This document shows positions 46,961 through 55,802 of a stretch of DNA of 64,000 nucleotides, in pieces. The stretch's first letter is position 1. Each line of letters starts with the position of its first letter. Both the position numbers and the translations under genes were made by a program. The DNA lies in assembly GCF_000760695.4 (NCBI RefSeq), contig NZ_JHEG04000001.1:2948452-3012451 (forward strand), read 5' to 3'. The notes below the pieces were generated by a model that had not been told where the DNA came from, did no database searches, and saw only the letters and a list, made by a program, of their open reading frames with translations. This DNA comes from Tolypothrix bouteillei VB521301. Lineage in GTDB: Bacteria > Cyanobacteriota > Cyanobacteriia > Cyanobacteriales > Nostocaceae.

Positions 46961-48295
46961 ATGACATCAAAAGAAGCTAGCAGCGACAAAAAAGTTGAAA
47001 ATTCTCCTGCTGAACCAGAAACCACCGTTGCCCAAACGCAAGACCCAGCACCGGAAGAACCTACAGCCCAAGAGGAAGAGCAGAAGCCAACTGTAGACGA
47101 AAAGCAGAAGCCAACCGTAGACGAAAAGCAGAAGCCAACCGTAGACGAAAAGCAGAAGCCAACTGTAGACGAAAAGCAGAAGCCAACCGTAGACGAAAAG
47201 CAGAAGCCAACCGTAGACGAAAAGCAGAAGCCAACTGTAGACGAAAAGCAGAAACCAACTGTAGACGAAAAGCAGAAGCCAACTGTAGACGAAAAGCAGA
47301 AACCAACTGTAGACGAAAAGCAGAAGCCAACCGTAGACGAAAAGCAGAAGCCAACAGGAGAGGAAGAGCCAAAGCCCGCTCCAGAGGAGCCTGGTGCTAT
47401 CTTTCAAGCAGTTGGCGTTATTACAGGTAAGGTTAAGTTTGGAGAAGCAAATGACAATACCATTACGATTGGTAATAAAGAGTACCCACTTTTCTATGCT
47501 CCACGCAAGCAGAAAGCTTTTGATGCACTCAAGAAAGAGATAGAAGCAACAGGCGAATCGATCCAACGGGTGGTTGTTTATCCAAGATTTACTCATTTTC
47601 CCGGTAGGGACATACCGCCTAACGTTGGCTTCCAACTTGTTGGCTTTGACAAAGGACGCCATGAAGAGGTGATTTCAGAAGAACTTGCTGACATGGAGTT
47701 TAAACTTTGCGGATTGTGGCAGTTTATTCCTGTTTGTCGCACACCATGTATCTCTGTTTTCAAGAATTTTACTAAAGAACGACTGGAGCACATTAAACAA
47801 TCGGAACCAGCTAAAAAAGTAAAATACATGAAAGCCAGTCACTTACCTTTGTTCTGGCGAGACGCGTTGGTACCACCATTTAGGTTTAATCCCAAAGCAT
47901 CAAAAGAAGAGCAAGGTAAACCAGTTTTTGTACAAATTAAGGCAAAATTTGTGCCACATCGGGACGCTTTTGAATTTGATTCATTACTGGGATTGCCACT
48001 GGAGAAACCACCAAAGTTCCTCAAAGCTAGTAAAGATGATAAAGCAACAGCGATCGCAGAAAAAAGAGCAGCGCTGAAAGCAGCGGGTAAGGATACCGCC
48101 CCGCCAAAAGGAAAACCACCTTTTAAAGGCAAGCCCAAAGGGAAGTTTCCGAGCAAACCTTACAACAACTCTGAGGGTAGCTCTCAGGTTAAACCTCAGG
48201 GTAGTCCTGAAGGTAGTCCTCAGGGCAGTTCTGAAGGAAGACCAAAGGATTTACCCAAGCCCAAGCCCAAGCCCAAGCCACAACAACCCTCCTAG
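46961..48295 (+). CDS. Conserved hypothetical protein with QKPTVDEK octapeptide array
   Basis: 444 residues. Residues 1-40 are acidic. Residues 41-128 are eleven exact copies of QKPTVDEK, and a twelfth copy degrades (QKPTGEEE). Residues 145-360 form a folded domain that begins FQAVGVITGKVKFG, with VVYPRFTHFPGRDIPPNVGFQLVGF, a conserved-looking FKLCGLWQFIPVCRTPCISVF and MKASHLPLFWRDALV. The tail of about 80 residues is Lys/Pro/Gly/Ser-rich (PPFKGKPKGK, then KPKPKPKP). Proteins with this core are known to me only as cyanobacterial hypotheticals. No signal peptide is present. An OB-like nucleic-acid or RNA-binding role is possible from the basic tail but unproven. Confidence 0.82.
   Translation: MTSKEASSDKKVENSPAEPETTVAQTQDPAPEEPTAQEEEQKPTVDEKQKPTVDEKQKPTVDEKQKPTVDEKQKPTVDEKQKPTVDEKQKPTVDEKQKPTVDEKQKPTVDEKQKPTVDEKQKPTVDEKQKPTGEEEPKPAPEEPGAIFQAVGVITGKVKFGEANDNTITIGNKEYPLFYAPRKQKAFDALKKEIEATGESIQRVVVYPRFTHFPGRDIPPNVGFQLVGFDKGRHEEVISEELADMEFKLCGLWQFIPVCRTPCISVFKNFTKERLEHIKQSEPAKKVKYMKASHLPLFWRDALVPPFRFNPKASKEEQGKPVFVQIKAKFVPHRDAFEFDSLLGLPLEKPPKFLKASKDDKATAIAEKRAALKAAGKDTAPPKGKPPFKGKPKGKFPSKPYNNSEGSSQVKPQGSPEGSPQGSSEGRPKDLPKPKPKPKPQQPS
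47081..47344 (+). repeat. 24-bp coding minisatellite, 11 copies
   Basis: Eleven in-frame 24-bp units. They differ only at silent sites (AAG/AAA for Lys, ACC/ACT for Thr). Units 1-3 equal units 4-6, and units 7-8 equal units 9-10, showing stepwise block duplication. Confidence 0.95.
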
Positions 48296-48348
48296 GCGAG
48301 CTTAAGGTATCGTAAACCCAGCCTAGAATTTGACCGAACAGGATGTTA

Positions 48349-48368
48349 AGACGCGCTATGGCGCGTCT
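48349..48368. terminator. Perfect 8-bp palindromic stem-loop between convergent genes
   Basis: AGACGCGC, loop TATG, GCGCGTCT. It sits in the 77-base gap between two convergent genes. It matches a palindrome I know as very common in Nostocales spacers, so it may be a mobile repeat used as a bidirectional terminator. Confidence 0.65.
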
Positions 48369-48372
48369 CTAC

Positions 48373-50739
48373 TTAATTCTCAAACCCAATAAACAAAGGA
48401 CTAGTCCAAACTTTAGAATCATCTACTTGGCGACCAGAAATGTAGACTGGCAAAAAACCGTGGGGTGTAGACTGGGGTTCGAGTGTAAAACTACCACTCA
48501 TGTCTGTTGGCATGGAAGTTGCGCTCAAGCGTTCCACTGCAACAAACAGTTCTGCGCCACCCAGTTCTTGCCGTAAAATCTCTTTATCTAAAATCTCTTG
48601 ACCTGTAAATTCCCAACTAAATTCCGGACAATGAATGTAAGGATTGCGCTGTAATGGGCTACCTAACTTGATATAACTATCAATTTGTACTTTTAACTGA
48701 AAACGAGCATGGAGTAAATCTGACAGATCTAATTCCACAGCATCTGAATCCCCATAAGTATCCGAACGAAACTCCAGTTTTAAAGCGCCAGCACGTCTGA
48801 CATATTCTTCCGGATGTTCCAAACCATAAATTTGATAGCACTGAACTAGAGTATTGGAGTATTCCAAGGTACCGCGCCACTCTGCCCAGCGGTAGCGGTC
48901 TTTAATTCTAGAACCACCCCAACGCAAGCGAATTTTATTTGGGGCATAACCCGCTTCTGAGTGCAGGTTTCTCCGCCAGAGCAAACCTTTATGAGTGTAA
49001 GCAGCAATTTCATCCCAACCAGTGCTACCTAACAATCGATAGTTAATGGTGACTGCACCAGATGTACTGAATTCGTCTCCCTGAATATGTGAGCCAGACC
49101 ACAATAAAGCAACAAGACGATCGCCTGTTGTTGCCCAAGTATGACGGGAACGCAGGGCGTGATTGATGTCTGACTTTGTTAGCGATCGAGCAATTATCCC
49201 CGTGACACCACCATTCACCCCAAAAACTGCTGTACCGGGAACTCCTCCGCCACAACGCCCCCGATGTTCGTCACCGTTGGCTGATACCCCCAGCTTATAT
49301 CCTCGAGCGATCGCATCTTGGTAGAACCACGGGAAATGACCCCAAGCCGAACCAATTTCAATTAAGCGTTCGAGTTTTGGGTGATGCCAGTCTAAAATGG
49401 CACGTCGTCCACCAACATGAGGAATCAGTAAATGTTGTTCTGGATTGTGAATGTATGCTGCATAAAGCTGATCGACAGGCCATGCTCCAGGCAGCAGTTG
49501 CTTGCCTTTCATGTCTTCATTCCATTCAAAAGAGCGAACCTGCTTGCCTTGACGGTCAAAGGGAAACAAGACTTCGTCACCCAAGAAAATCACATTGCGA
49601 TCGCCTCCTGCAGCCGAATTCCCGCACCACTCCGTACCGGGATAGCAGAGAAATTCCCCTTCCTCAGTAATTTCCTGACACAACTTGACATCTTGCTTCC
49701 AGCGTTCCTCAGTAATATTAAAATCATTAGCCGTGTAACCTAAAACATCCAGTCCGGCTACATCCCGACCGTAAGCAAAATTATACTCAGTACTGTTGGT
49801 TCCTACCGTATTATTAGAGTGAACGTGAAGGTCTGCAAAAAACGACCTAGGATAACTGAGATGTTTGTCTGCTGTAACGGGAGTTGGAGCGCTTTGTAAC
49901 TCAGTCCCCTCTAACACAGCCCGAAGGGTCAGTTCTTCATCCGCATCTAAAGTTAAATCTGTCTTGACAACTGCCCAACCTTGTGCAGGTATATCGAGTT
50001 GTTGGTTGATTTCTGTAGATGAACTTTGAGCTTTTAACAGCAGTTTTCCTCCCACTCCCCAACAAGCATTCCCCCAAACATCCTCAACCCTGACTCTTAT
50101 AGGAAAAGACACGCCTGTTTTCACCAGTCGCGGAGTGATAATTGCAAGTTTAGCGGGTTGTCCTGGCAAAATATCAATAACAACATCACCCGGAATTTCT
50201 GCAAAGCGAGACGTTCCCACCGGATCGATATAAGCTCTAAATCGGAAACTTTGCTCTACGAAAGTTTGCACCCTTGTTCCCGGTCCGCCAGCACGGCGAT
50301 CTCCCAAACGAATCAAAATGCGATCGCCGGGTTTAATGTAGCCATCCACAATGTCTACAATAATTGCCTTTTGGTAGGGACGTTCGTGACCTTTTTGGTC
50401 AAACCGCACCTTAAGTGACTGCACAGTTGCGGGGCTTTCCCCAGGAAGAGATGGGCGGGCTTGGTATTCAGCAGAGAGATAATTAGCACCTTTCGGGTCT
50501 TCTGTCTGAAAAATTCCCCAATCTGAATAAAATTTAAAAGTGACTTTCATCCAAGCCCCATCTGCAATACCAGAAGCACCAACTTCATAATCCAGTAAAA
50601 TTTCCTGCCAACTTCCAGCTTCGATTTGTTGAGTTGAACAACGCAATCGACCTAGAAAAGGCAAGGTACTGACATACTCTAGATACCCTTGTGGATGAGT
50701 ATATTCTCCAAGTATTGAATTCAGTGCTTCTTCTGACAT
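48373..50739 (-). CDS. DUF3604-like PHP-superfamily protein
   Basis: 788 residues. The first 300 are beta-rich (Ig-like or carbohydrate-binding in character; WGNACWGVGGKLLL). The core starts at about 305 with FFADLHVHSNNTVGTNSTEYNFAYGRDVAGLDVLG. It continues with GTEWCGNSAAGGDRNVIFLGDE, LIPHVGGRRAILDWHHPKLERLIEI and GYKLGVSANGDEHRGRCGG, giving the scattered His/Asp/Glu of a PHP-type metal site. A C-terminal beta domain follows. A metal-dependent hydrolase, possibly a phosphoesterase, is inferred. No signal peptide was seen. It lies ten bases downstream of the zinc-ribbon substrate-binding gene and may be in its operon. Confidence 0.78.
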   Translation of the reverse strand: MSEEALNSILGEYTHPQGYLEYVSTLPFLGRLRCSTQQIEAGSWQEILLDYEVGASGIADGAWMKVTFKFYSDWGIFQTEDPKGANYLSAEYQARPSLPGESPATVQSLKVRFDQKGHERPYQKAIIVDIVDGYIKPGDRILIRLGDRRAGGPGTRVQTFVEQSFRFRAYIDPVGTSRFAEIPGDVVIDILPGQPAKLAIITPRLVKTGVSFPIRVRVEDVWGNACWGVGGKLLLKAQSSSTEINQQLDIPAQGWAVVKTDLTLDADEELTLRAVLEGTELQSAPTPVTADKHLSYPRSFFADLHVHSNNTVGTNSTEYNFAYGRDVAGLDVLGYTANDFNITEERWKQDVKLCQEITEEGEFLCYPGTEWCGNSAAGGDRNVIFLGDEVLFPFDRQGKQVRSFEWNEDMKGKQLLPGAWPVDQLYAAYIHNPEQHLLIPHVGGRRAILDWHHPKLERLIEIGSAWGHFPWFYQDAIARGYKLGVSANGDEHRGRCGGGVPGTAVFGVNGGVTGIIARSLTKSDINHALRSRHTWATTGDRLVALLWSGSHIQGDEFSTSGAVTINYRLLGSTGWDEIAAYTHKGLLWRRNLHSEAGYAPNKIRLRWGGSRIKDRYRWAEWRGTLEYSNTLVQCYQIYGLEHPEEYVRRAGALKLEFRSDTYGDSDAVELDLSDLLHARFQLKVQIDSYIKLGSPLQRNPYIHCPEFSWEFTGQEILDKEILRQELGGAELFVAVERLSATSMPTDMSGSFTLEPQSTPHGFLPVYISGRQVDDSKVWTSPLFIGFEN

Positions 50740-50749
50740 ATCTTTTTAA

Positions 50750-51919
50750 TTACCTAATTGAGACTAATCCTGCCTTTTCAACAAATTGTTGACCTTCTTT
50801 AGACAGTAGTAGATTGGCATAGGCAACTCCAGCTTTTTCTTCAGATCTACCATCACGACGAATAATGATGTATAAATACCTAGTAATGGGGTAGCTACTG
50901 TCTCTAAACGCTGCCATATTGAGTTTGTTATTATCAATGACAACTGGTACATACTGTTTGGTGTTACCAGGTGCAAGCGGTAAAGGACGGACTTTGGTCT
51001 GAGTTGCGACTAACATAGCAGCACCGATTCCAATTGCTCCTGGGGTGGAAGCAACATCGCGAACAAGCACGGTGTAATCTCGGCTAGATTTGACTTTGGA
51101 ACTGACGTTTTTTACTTTAGACCCAAGAAGCGTTTTCAGTAAAGCAGTGGTTTTAACGTTTATACTGAAAGGTACGATTGGTAAATTTGGACCTCCTACT
51201 TCTTGCCAGTTAGTAATTTTACCAGTGTAGATGTCCTGGAGTTGAGATACGGAAAGTCCGGGAATGGAAATATCTGGATGAGTGTAGGAGGCAAGACCAT
51301 CAATCGCGACGGCCATTTGATCTAATTTAAAACCGCGACCAATTGCTTTTTGATACTCTGTATCTTCTAGGGGACGACCAGACAAAGCAAAGCTTAGTTG
51401 ACCGTCAAGCAGCATCTCAATTCCTTTACCCGTACCGGGTTGGCTGTCAGGTGGGTCTACATAACGCAGATTAAATTGCGGGTGTGCTTGACTGATAGCT
51501 TGGTGCGTGCCTTGAGCCACCAGAGATGCAAAAATGAGGGAACCACCAAAGTTAAAAGTACCCGTAGGGACATTTGGCACTTCCTTCATAGTCTTGTAAG
51601 ACTGAATTTCTGGGGTGCTAGAGGCGTCGGAAGTGCTGTTACTGGCAGAAGGACTGCGATCGCTAATTTCTGGTTTTGGAAGAATTTGCTGCCAGAAAAA
51701 GTAGCTTCCCACACCAAACAATAAAAATAATAGAGTCAGAATCAACCAAAAATAAGGAAATTCAAAATTAGCTTTAGCAGTCTTATCCTTTTTTTCAGAA
51801 GCAAAAGTATTCAAAGGTTTGCCACATTTTTGACAGTTTTTAGCCCCAATAGGATTTGCATCATAGCTGCAATGGTTACAGGTTTTTCTTCCTTTAGGAT
51901 TTGATTGACTGGTACGCAT
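50750..51919 (-). CDS. Zinc-ribbon, membrane-tethered PstS-like substrate-binding protein
   Basis: 389 residues. Residues 12-35 are a zinc ribbon (CNHCSYDA...NCQKCGKPL). A membrane helix lies at about 55-75 (FWLILTLLFLLFGVGSYFFW). A Ser-rich linker follows, then a periplasmic phosphate-binding-like domain from about 115: FNFGGSLIFASLVAQGTHQAI, GKGIEMLLDGQLSFALSGRPL, LQDIYTGKITNWQEVGGPNLPI and TRYLYIIIRRDG. Normal PstS has a signal peptide and no zinc ribbon. This layout suggests a signalling or anchored scavenging role instead of a soluble ABC component. No pst permease genes lie nearby. Confidence 0.82.
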   Translation of the reverse strand: MRTSQSNPKGRKTCNHCSYDANPIGAKNCQKCGKPLNTFASEKKDKTAKANFEFPYFWLILTLLFLLFGVGSYFFWQQILPKPEISDRSPSASNSTSDASSTPEIQSYKTMKEVPNVPTGTFNFGGSLIFASLVAQGTHQAISQAHPQFNLRYVDPPDSQPGTGKGIEMLLDGQLSFALSGRPLEDTEYQKAIGRGFKLDQMAVAIDGLASYTHPDISIPGLSVSQLQDIYTGKITNWQEVGGPNLPIVPFSINVKTTALLKTLLGSKVKNVSSKVKSSRDYTVLVRDVASTPGAIGIGAAMLVATQTKVRPLPLAPGNTKQYVPVVIDNNKLNMAAFRDSSYPITRYLYIIIRRDGRSEEKAGVAYANLLLSKEGQQFVEKAGLVSIR

Positions 51920-52114
51920 CTAAATTCCTCGGGAGTATCATTTGCTTAAGTGCGATATAACAATAACCATTATTTAAGAATGGTTATTGTGGTAGAGACC
52001 CGAAGATTTGTTAGATTTACAATCTAGTATTATTCCATACTTTTCATGTTGAAAGCTTGCCACATTTTTATTTGGTGTTTCTGATGATTCAGTCCTTTTA
52101 GGAGGATATACGTA

Positions 52115-52207
52115 TTTAATTACCAATTGGGATTAATCCTGCCTTCTCAACAAATTGTTGACCGTATGCATCTAATTCCTCGGTAATATACTTTACTTAG
52201 TTACGGG
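52115..52207 (-). pseudogene. Deletion scar of a second zinc-ribbon/PstS-like gene
   Basis: Bases 52115-52163 match the 3-prime end of the intact gene (50745-50794) at about 46 of 50 positions, including GCCTTCTCAACAAATTGTTG. The sequence then jumps straight to bases resembling that gene's start and leader (GCATCTAATTCCTCGG against GCATCTAAATTCCTCGG at 51917). Over 1.1 kb of coding sequence is missing between them. The remaining frame is short and shifted. Confidence 0.85.
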
Positions 52208-52632
52208 ATAACAACCATTCTGTTGCATTTTTCCATACTATTATTACTATTACTGTTTGGATAAATCGTCAAAGTTTTAATTTGTTTAAGTAAGCTTCAA
52301 AGCTTTTACTTATGCATTAATTTTAGTTAGCTATAGCTTTTATAACTAACAATATTTTCGCTGTACTGAAAAATATTTTTTGTATAAACTTTGGTTTGCC
52401 TTTTAAACTGTCACAGCGCTTAATGTTTGTTTCTAATTCCAAAGTCTAAAATGCTTGATACCAGGATTTTTAGATTATTTATTCTAAACTCTAGTTCTGA
52501 AGAACGAAACTAAATATTTCATTAAATTATTGGATATCGCTTCGTTCTACCCAAACCAAAAAATACATTGGGCGATTTAAGCTTGACTTGACAAATGAAC
52601 TCTAAAGAGCACAAGTGAGGTATAAATATCAA

Positions 52633-52785
52633 TTAATTTGTCCAGTCTTCAACTTGTAAATTAGAAATATTTTTAAAATCAGTTAAGTTTCGAGTTAGTA
52701 ATGTAGCATTTATAGAAAGAGCAATTGCAGCAATTTTTAAATCCATTGTACCAAGACGAGGATAATCGGTCCTAAATCTAAAAGT
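52633..52785 (-). pseudogene. C-terminal remnant of a VapC-like PIN-domain toxin
   Basis: The minus-strand frame reads FRTDYPRLGTMDLKIAAIAL then SINATLLTRNLTDFKNI and NLQVEDWTN before a stop. This is the C-terminal third of a PIN-domain ribonuclease, with the conserved RLGTMDLKIAA and LLTRN motifs. The N-terminal two thirds with the first catalytic acids is absent, and no VapB partner is next to it. Confidence 0.8.
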
Positions 52786-52948
52786 TGTACATATTACGGC
52801 AATAGGAGTCAAGAACCTAGATGACTTGATACATAATAATTTCGATACCGCGATTGCAGAGGAACTGAAATGGACTCAAGATAAAGGTGCTGAAGTGAAG
52901 GTTATGTTTGCTAAAAAACAAGTAAAATTTGCTAAGATTCGAGCTTAA
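52760..52948 (+). pseudogene. C-terminal end of an unidentified gene
   Basis: The plus-strand frame reads KVVHITAIGVKNLDDLIHNN, then FDTAIAEELKWTQDKGAEVK and VMFAKKQVKFAKIRA before the stop. The composition is protein-like, but there is no start codon with a leader and no upstream continuation. Family not recognised. It abuts and slightly overlaps the VapC remnant, so a deletion or rearrangement joined two gene ends. Confidence 0.5.
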
Positions 52949-53000
52949 TATTTAGCTTAGAATTTCAAAAAAACCTTAATTATAAGTTTGTTGCAAATAA

Positions 53001-53870
53001 CTAATTTTTCTGTTTTAAAACCTGTGTTCCTGCTAAAGAACGGGGTTTATCTGCTGTTCTAAGTACTTCTTGTCCGATGAGGGTTAACAATGCTAAAAAA
53101 GCGAGAAGTGAAGCACAAGCAAATGCAGCAACCGTTTGGTATTCGCTGTAAACTCTTTCTATATGTAATGTTAGCGTGTTTGTTTCTCCTATGAGTTTGC
53201 CAGATACAACAGAAACGGCTCCAAACTCACCAACGGCTCTGGATGTACAAATGATAACTCCGTAAAGTAATGCCCAGCGAATTGAAGGAAAAGTGACTCG
53301 CCAAAAAGTTTGCCAGGGATTTGCTCCCAGTGTTTGGGCTGCTTCTTCCTCCGCCAGTTCCATGTTTTGCAAGGTAGGGAGTACTTCTCGCACGACAAAC
53401 GGAATCGTGACAAACAATGTTGTAAAAATCATCCCAGGGAGGGCAAAAATAACATTGATATTAGCTGCTTCTAGCCACGAACCAAACACCCCTACTGTAT
53501 GGCTGTAGAGAAGAATAAACATTAAACCAACGACTGTTGGTGAAATAGCCAAGGGTAGGTCAATAATTCCCACCAGCAGAACTTTCCCAGGAAAAGAATA
53601 CCGTGCTAAAATCCAAGCCATCAGAATCCCAAACACTGTATTTATGGGAACTGTAACAATTGCGATCGCGACCGTAAGAAATAAAGCGTGCTGTGCTTCG
53701 GGTGTTGTAATTCCCTCCCAGTAAGCTGCAACGCCACTGACAAATGCCTGATAAAAGATATTTACGATAGGAAAAACAACAACGATTGCCAAGAAAGACA
53801 AACCCAAAGCAATCAATAGATAACGCCCCCAAGGGAAATGCCGTAATTTTGCTGTCAAGCTATTTCTCAT
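53001..53870 (-). CDS. cysW: Sulfate ABC transporter permease CysW
   Basis: 289 residues, about six membrane helices. The permease EAA loop reads EEEAAQTLGANPWQTFWRVTFPSI at about 173-197. The N-terminal half has YWEGITTPEAQHALFLTVAIA, characteristic of CysW. It imports sulfate or thiosulfate with CysT, overlapping cysT by 11 bases. No cysA ATPase gene follows; the region downstream is degenerate. Confidence 0.93.
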   Translation of the reverse strand: MRNSLTAKLRHFPWGRYLLIALGLSFLAIVVVFPIVNIFYQAFVSGVAAYWEGITTPEAQHALFLTVAIAIVTVPINTVFGILMAWILARYSFPGKVLLVGIIDLPLAISPTVVGLMFILLYSHTVGVFGSWLEAANINVIFALPGMIFTTLFVTIPFVVREVLPTLQNMELAEEEAAQTLGANPWQTFWRVTFPSIRWALLYGVIICTSRAVGEFGAVSVVSGKLIGETNTLTLHIERVYSEYQTVAAFACASLLAFLALLTLIGQEVLRTADKPRSLAGTQVLKQKN

Positions 53871-54735
53871 AGCGACGACTCCAGAACTGCAACAGGTTAA
53901 TACATATCAAAATCGCGAGAGAAAACACGAGCAAAACGATCGCGACAGCCGTTGCACCACTGTAATCATATTCTTCCAACCGACGATAAATATAGACAGA
54001 ACTTATCATCGTCTCAAAAGGAATATTACCTGAAATCATGACTACCACGCCATACTCGCCGACAGCACGGGCAAAAGCAAGGGAAAACCCCGTCAAAATT
54101 GCAGGCAATAATTGAGGAAACAGGACTTGCCAAAAACTTTGCCAAGCATTTGCTCCTAAAATACGAGCTGCTTCTTCAACTTCTGGTTCAATCTCCATTA
54201 ATACAGGTTGTACGGTTCTCACTACAAAAGGTAGGGTGACAAAAACTTTGGCAAACACAACCCCGAAAACAGATGAAGTCATATTGACTTGTTCAATACC
54301 AAGCTGCTGCAAGTTATTCCCCAAAAATGTTCCGGGGTCAAAGTACTGCCCGATAACTCCTCCAGAACCGTAGAGAGAAACTAAAGCAATTCCAGCAACT
54401 ACAGAGGGCATGGCAAAGGGTAAATCAACCAAACCATCTGCCAAACGCTTACCAGGGAATTCATAACGGACTAATATCCAAGCCAGAATTGAACCAAAAA
54501 CGCTGTTAATCAAAGCAGCCAAAAAAGCAGCACCAAAGGAAAGCTTATACGCTTCCACAGCTGCAGGTGCTGCAATCACTTGCCATAATTCTTGCCAGGA
54601 ACGTTTGGATGCTTCTAAAAAGATAACGCCCAAAGGCAACAAAACAATAAAACTAATGTAGGTTACAGCTAAACCCTGCAAAAGTGCTTTATAAGAGCGT
54701 TGAGTCGAGATTGAAGAAATAGCTGACATTGCCAC
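53860..54735 (-). CDS. cysT: Sulfate ABC transporter permease CysT (CysU)
   Basis: 291 residues, six predicted membrane helices. The EAA loop reads EVEEAARILGANAWQSFWQVLFPQLLPAIL. PFAMPSVVAGIALVSLYG and VGEYGVVVMISGNIP are typical of the family. The start is GTG overlapping the sbpA stop by one base (TAGTG), a sign of translational coupling; an ATG two codons in is the alternative. Partner of CysW. Confidence 0.93.
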   Translation of the reverse strand: MAMSAISSISTQRSYKALLQGLAVTYISFIVLLPLGVIFLEASKRSWQELWQVIAAPAAVEAYKLSFGAAFLAALINSVFGSILAWILVRYEFPGKRLADGLVDLPFAMPSVVAGIALVSLYGSGGVIGQYFDPGTFLGNNLQQLGIEQVNMTSSVFGVVFAKVFVTLPFVVRTVQPVLMEIEPEVEEAARILGANAWQSFWQVLFPQLLPAILTGFSLAFARAVGEYGVVVMISGNIPFETMISSVYIYRRLEEYDYSGATAVAIVLLVFSLAILICINLLQFWSRRYEK

Positions 54736-55802
54736 TATCGTGTCCGGGCTGCTTGAGCAGTATCAAATAGCGCTCCATTGGCAAAAAGCTTTTTGTTCAC
54801 AGGTGTCCAACCCCCAAAATCAGAAATTTTATAGAGAGTGGTAACTGGTTTGTACTGACTGGCGTGTTTTTCGTATGCTTCCTTGTTAATAGGGCGATAT
54901 CCTGCTTGAGCGTAAATTTCTTGACCTTTAGGGGAAAACAAGAACTTGGTAAATGCCTCTGCCACTTCGCGGGTTCCCCGTTTATCAGCAATTTTGTCTA
55001 TAACAGTTACGGGAAAATCAGCCTGAATATTGGTTGCAGGGACTATATAAGGATAATCTTCAGGAATCGCATCGTTAGTAAAAATAATCTCGTTTTCAAA
55101 GGTAACAAGTGCGTCTCCTATTTTATTTTTTACAAACGCATCCGTCGCCTCGCGCCCATTGCTCACCAAGCTTTTCGTGTTTTTGACAAAGCCTTTGAGA
55201 TAGTTTTCTGCTGCTTGCTCTCCTTGTGATTTGAGAGTAGAACCATATCCTGCCATAATTCCCCAACGAGCATTACCCCCAGTCAGAGGATTGATGGCTA
55301 CTATTGAGATGCGATCGCCAGTTAAATCGCTCCAGCCCTGAATTTTTTTGGGATTTCCAGGTCTGGTAACAATAACCATAACCGAACTAGCGGGAGAAGC
55401 CTGATTGGGCAATCGTTGGCTCCAATCTTTACTGACAAAACCTTTTTCCACCAGAGGGTCTATATTACTCTGAAGATTTTGAGCTAATACATCAGCCTGC
55501 AAACCCCCCAAAATAGCCCTAGTTTGAGCCCCAGAACCACCATAAGATTCTTTAAACTTGACATCTTGACCAGTTTTTGATTTCCATTCTTCTTGAAAAG
55601 CCGGTATCATTTTAGAGAAAAGAGGTTTTGCAACTCCATACGCAACCAAAGTTAATTCAATTGTTCCTGAATTCCGCGCTGCAGTTAATTGAGTTTGCTC
55701 GGTTGATGTTTGTTCTTGAGTCGAGTTTTGTGTTTGAGTGCAAGCGGGAAGCATAAATCCCGCAATAAATAGGAGGGCGTGTAAGACAGAACGCCTTCTC
55801 AT
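54735..55802 (-). CDS. sbpA: Sulfate-binding lipoprotein
   Basis: 355 residues from MRRRSVLHALLFIAGFMLPACTQ, with a lipobox (LPAC) making it a lipoprotein. The sulfate-binding family is shown by ELTLVAYGVAKPLFSKMIPAF, ESYGGSGAQTRAILGGLQAD and TGGNARWGIMAGYGS, then DALVTFENE and AQAGYRPI. It captures sulfate in the periplasm and hands it to CysTW. First gene of a sbpA-cysT-cysW operon. The frame extends 20 codons further upstream, but the later ATG gives the proper signal sequence. Confidence 0.92.
   Translation of the reverse strand: MRRRSVLHALLFIAGFMLPACTQTQNSTQEQTSTEQTQLTAARNSGTIELTLVAYGVAKPLFSKMIPAFQEEWKSKTGQDVKFKESYGGSGAQTRAILGGLQADVLAQNLQSNIDPLVEKGFVSKDWSQRLPNQASPASSVMVIVTRPGNPKKIQGWSDLTGDRISIVAINPLTGGNARWGIMAGYGSTLKSQGEQAAENYLKGFVKNTKSLVSNGREATDAFVKNKIGDALVTFENEIIFTNDAIPEDYPYIVPATNIQADFPVTVIDKIADKRGTREVAEAFTKFLFSPKGQEIYAQAGYRPINKEAYEKHASQYKPVTTLYKISDFGGWTPVNKKLFANGALFDTAQAARTR

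Larger units (their letters stand above)
51920..53000. other. Degenerate region with gene remnants
   Basis: About 1.1 kb without an intact gene. It holds the scar of a second copy of the zinc-ribbon gene (52115-52207), AT-rich sequence to 52620, a VapC-like tail (52633-52785) and the end of an unidentified gene (52760-52948). These are listed separately. Confidence 0.7.

Noticed and set aside
46967..47662. Long minus-strand ORF of repeated LLLFVYSW
   Set aside because: It is the antisense shadow of the octapeptide array; a 24-bp repeat without stops stays open in several frames.
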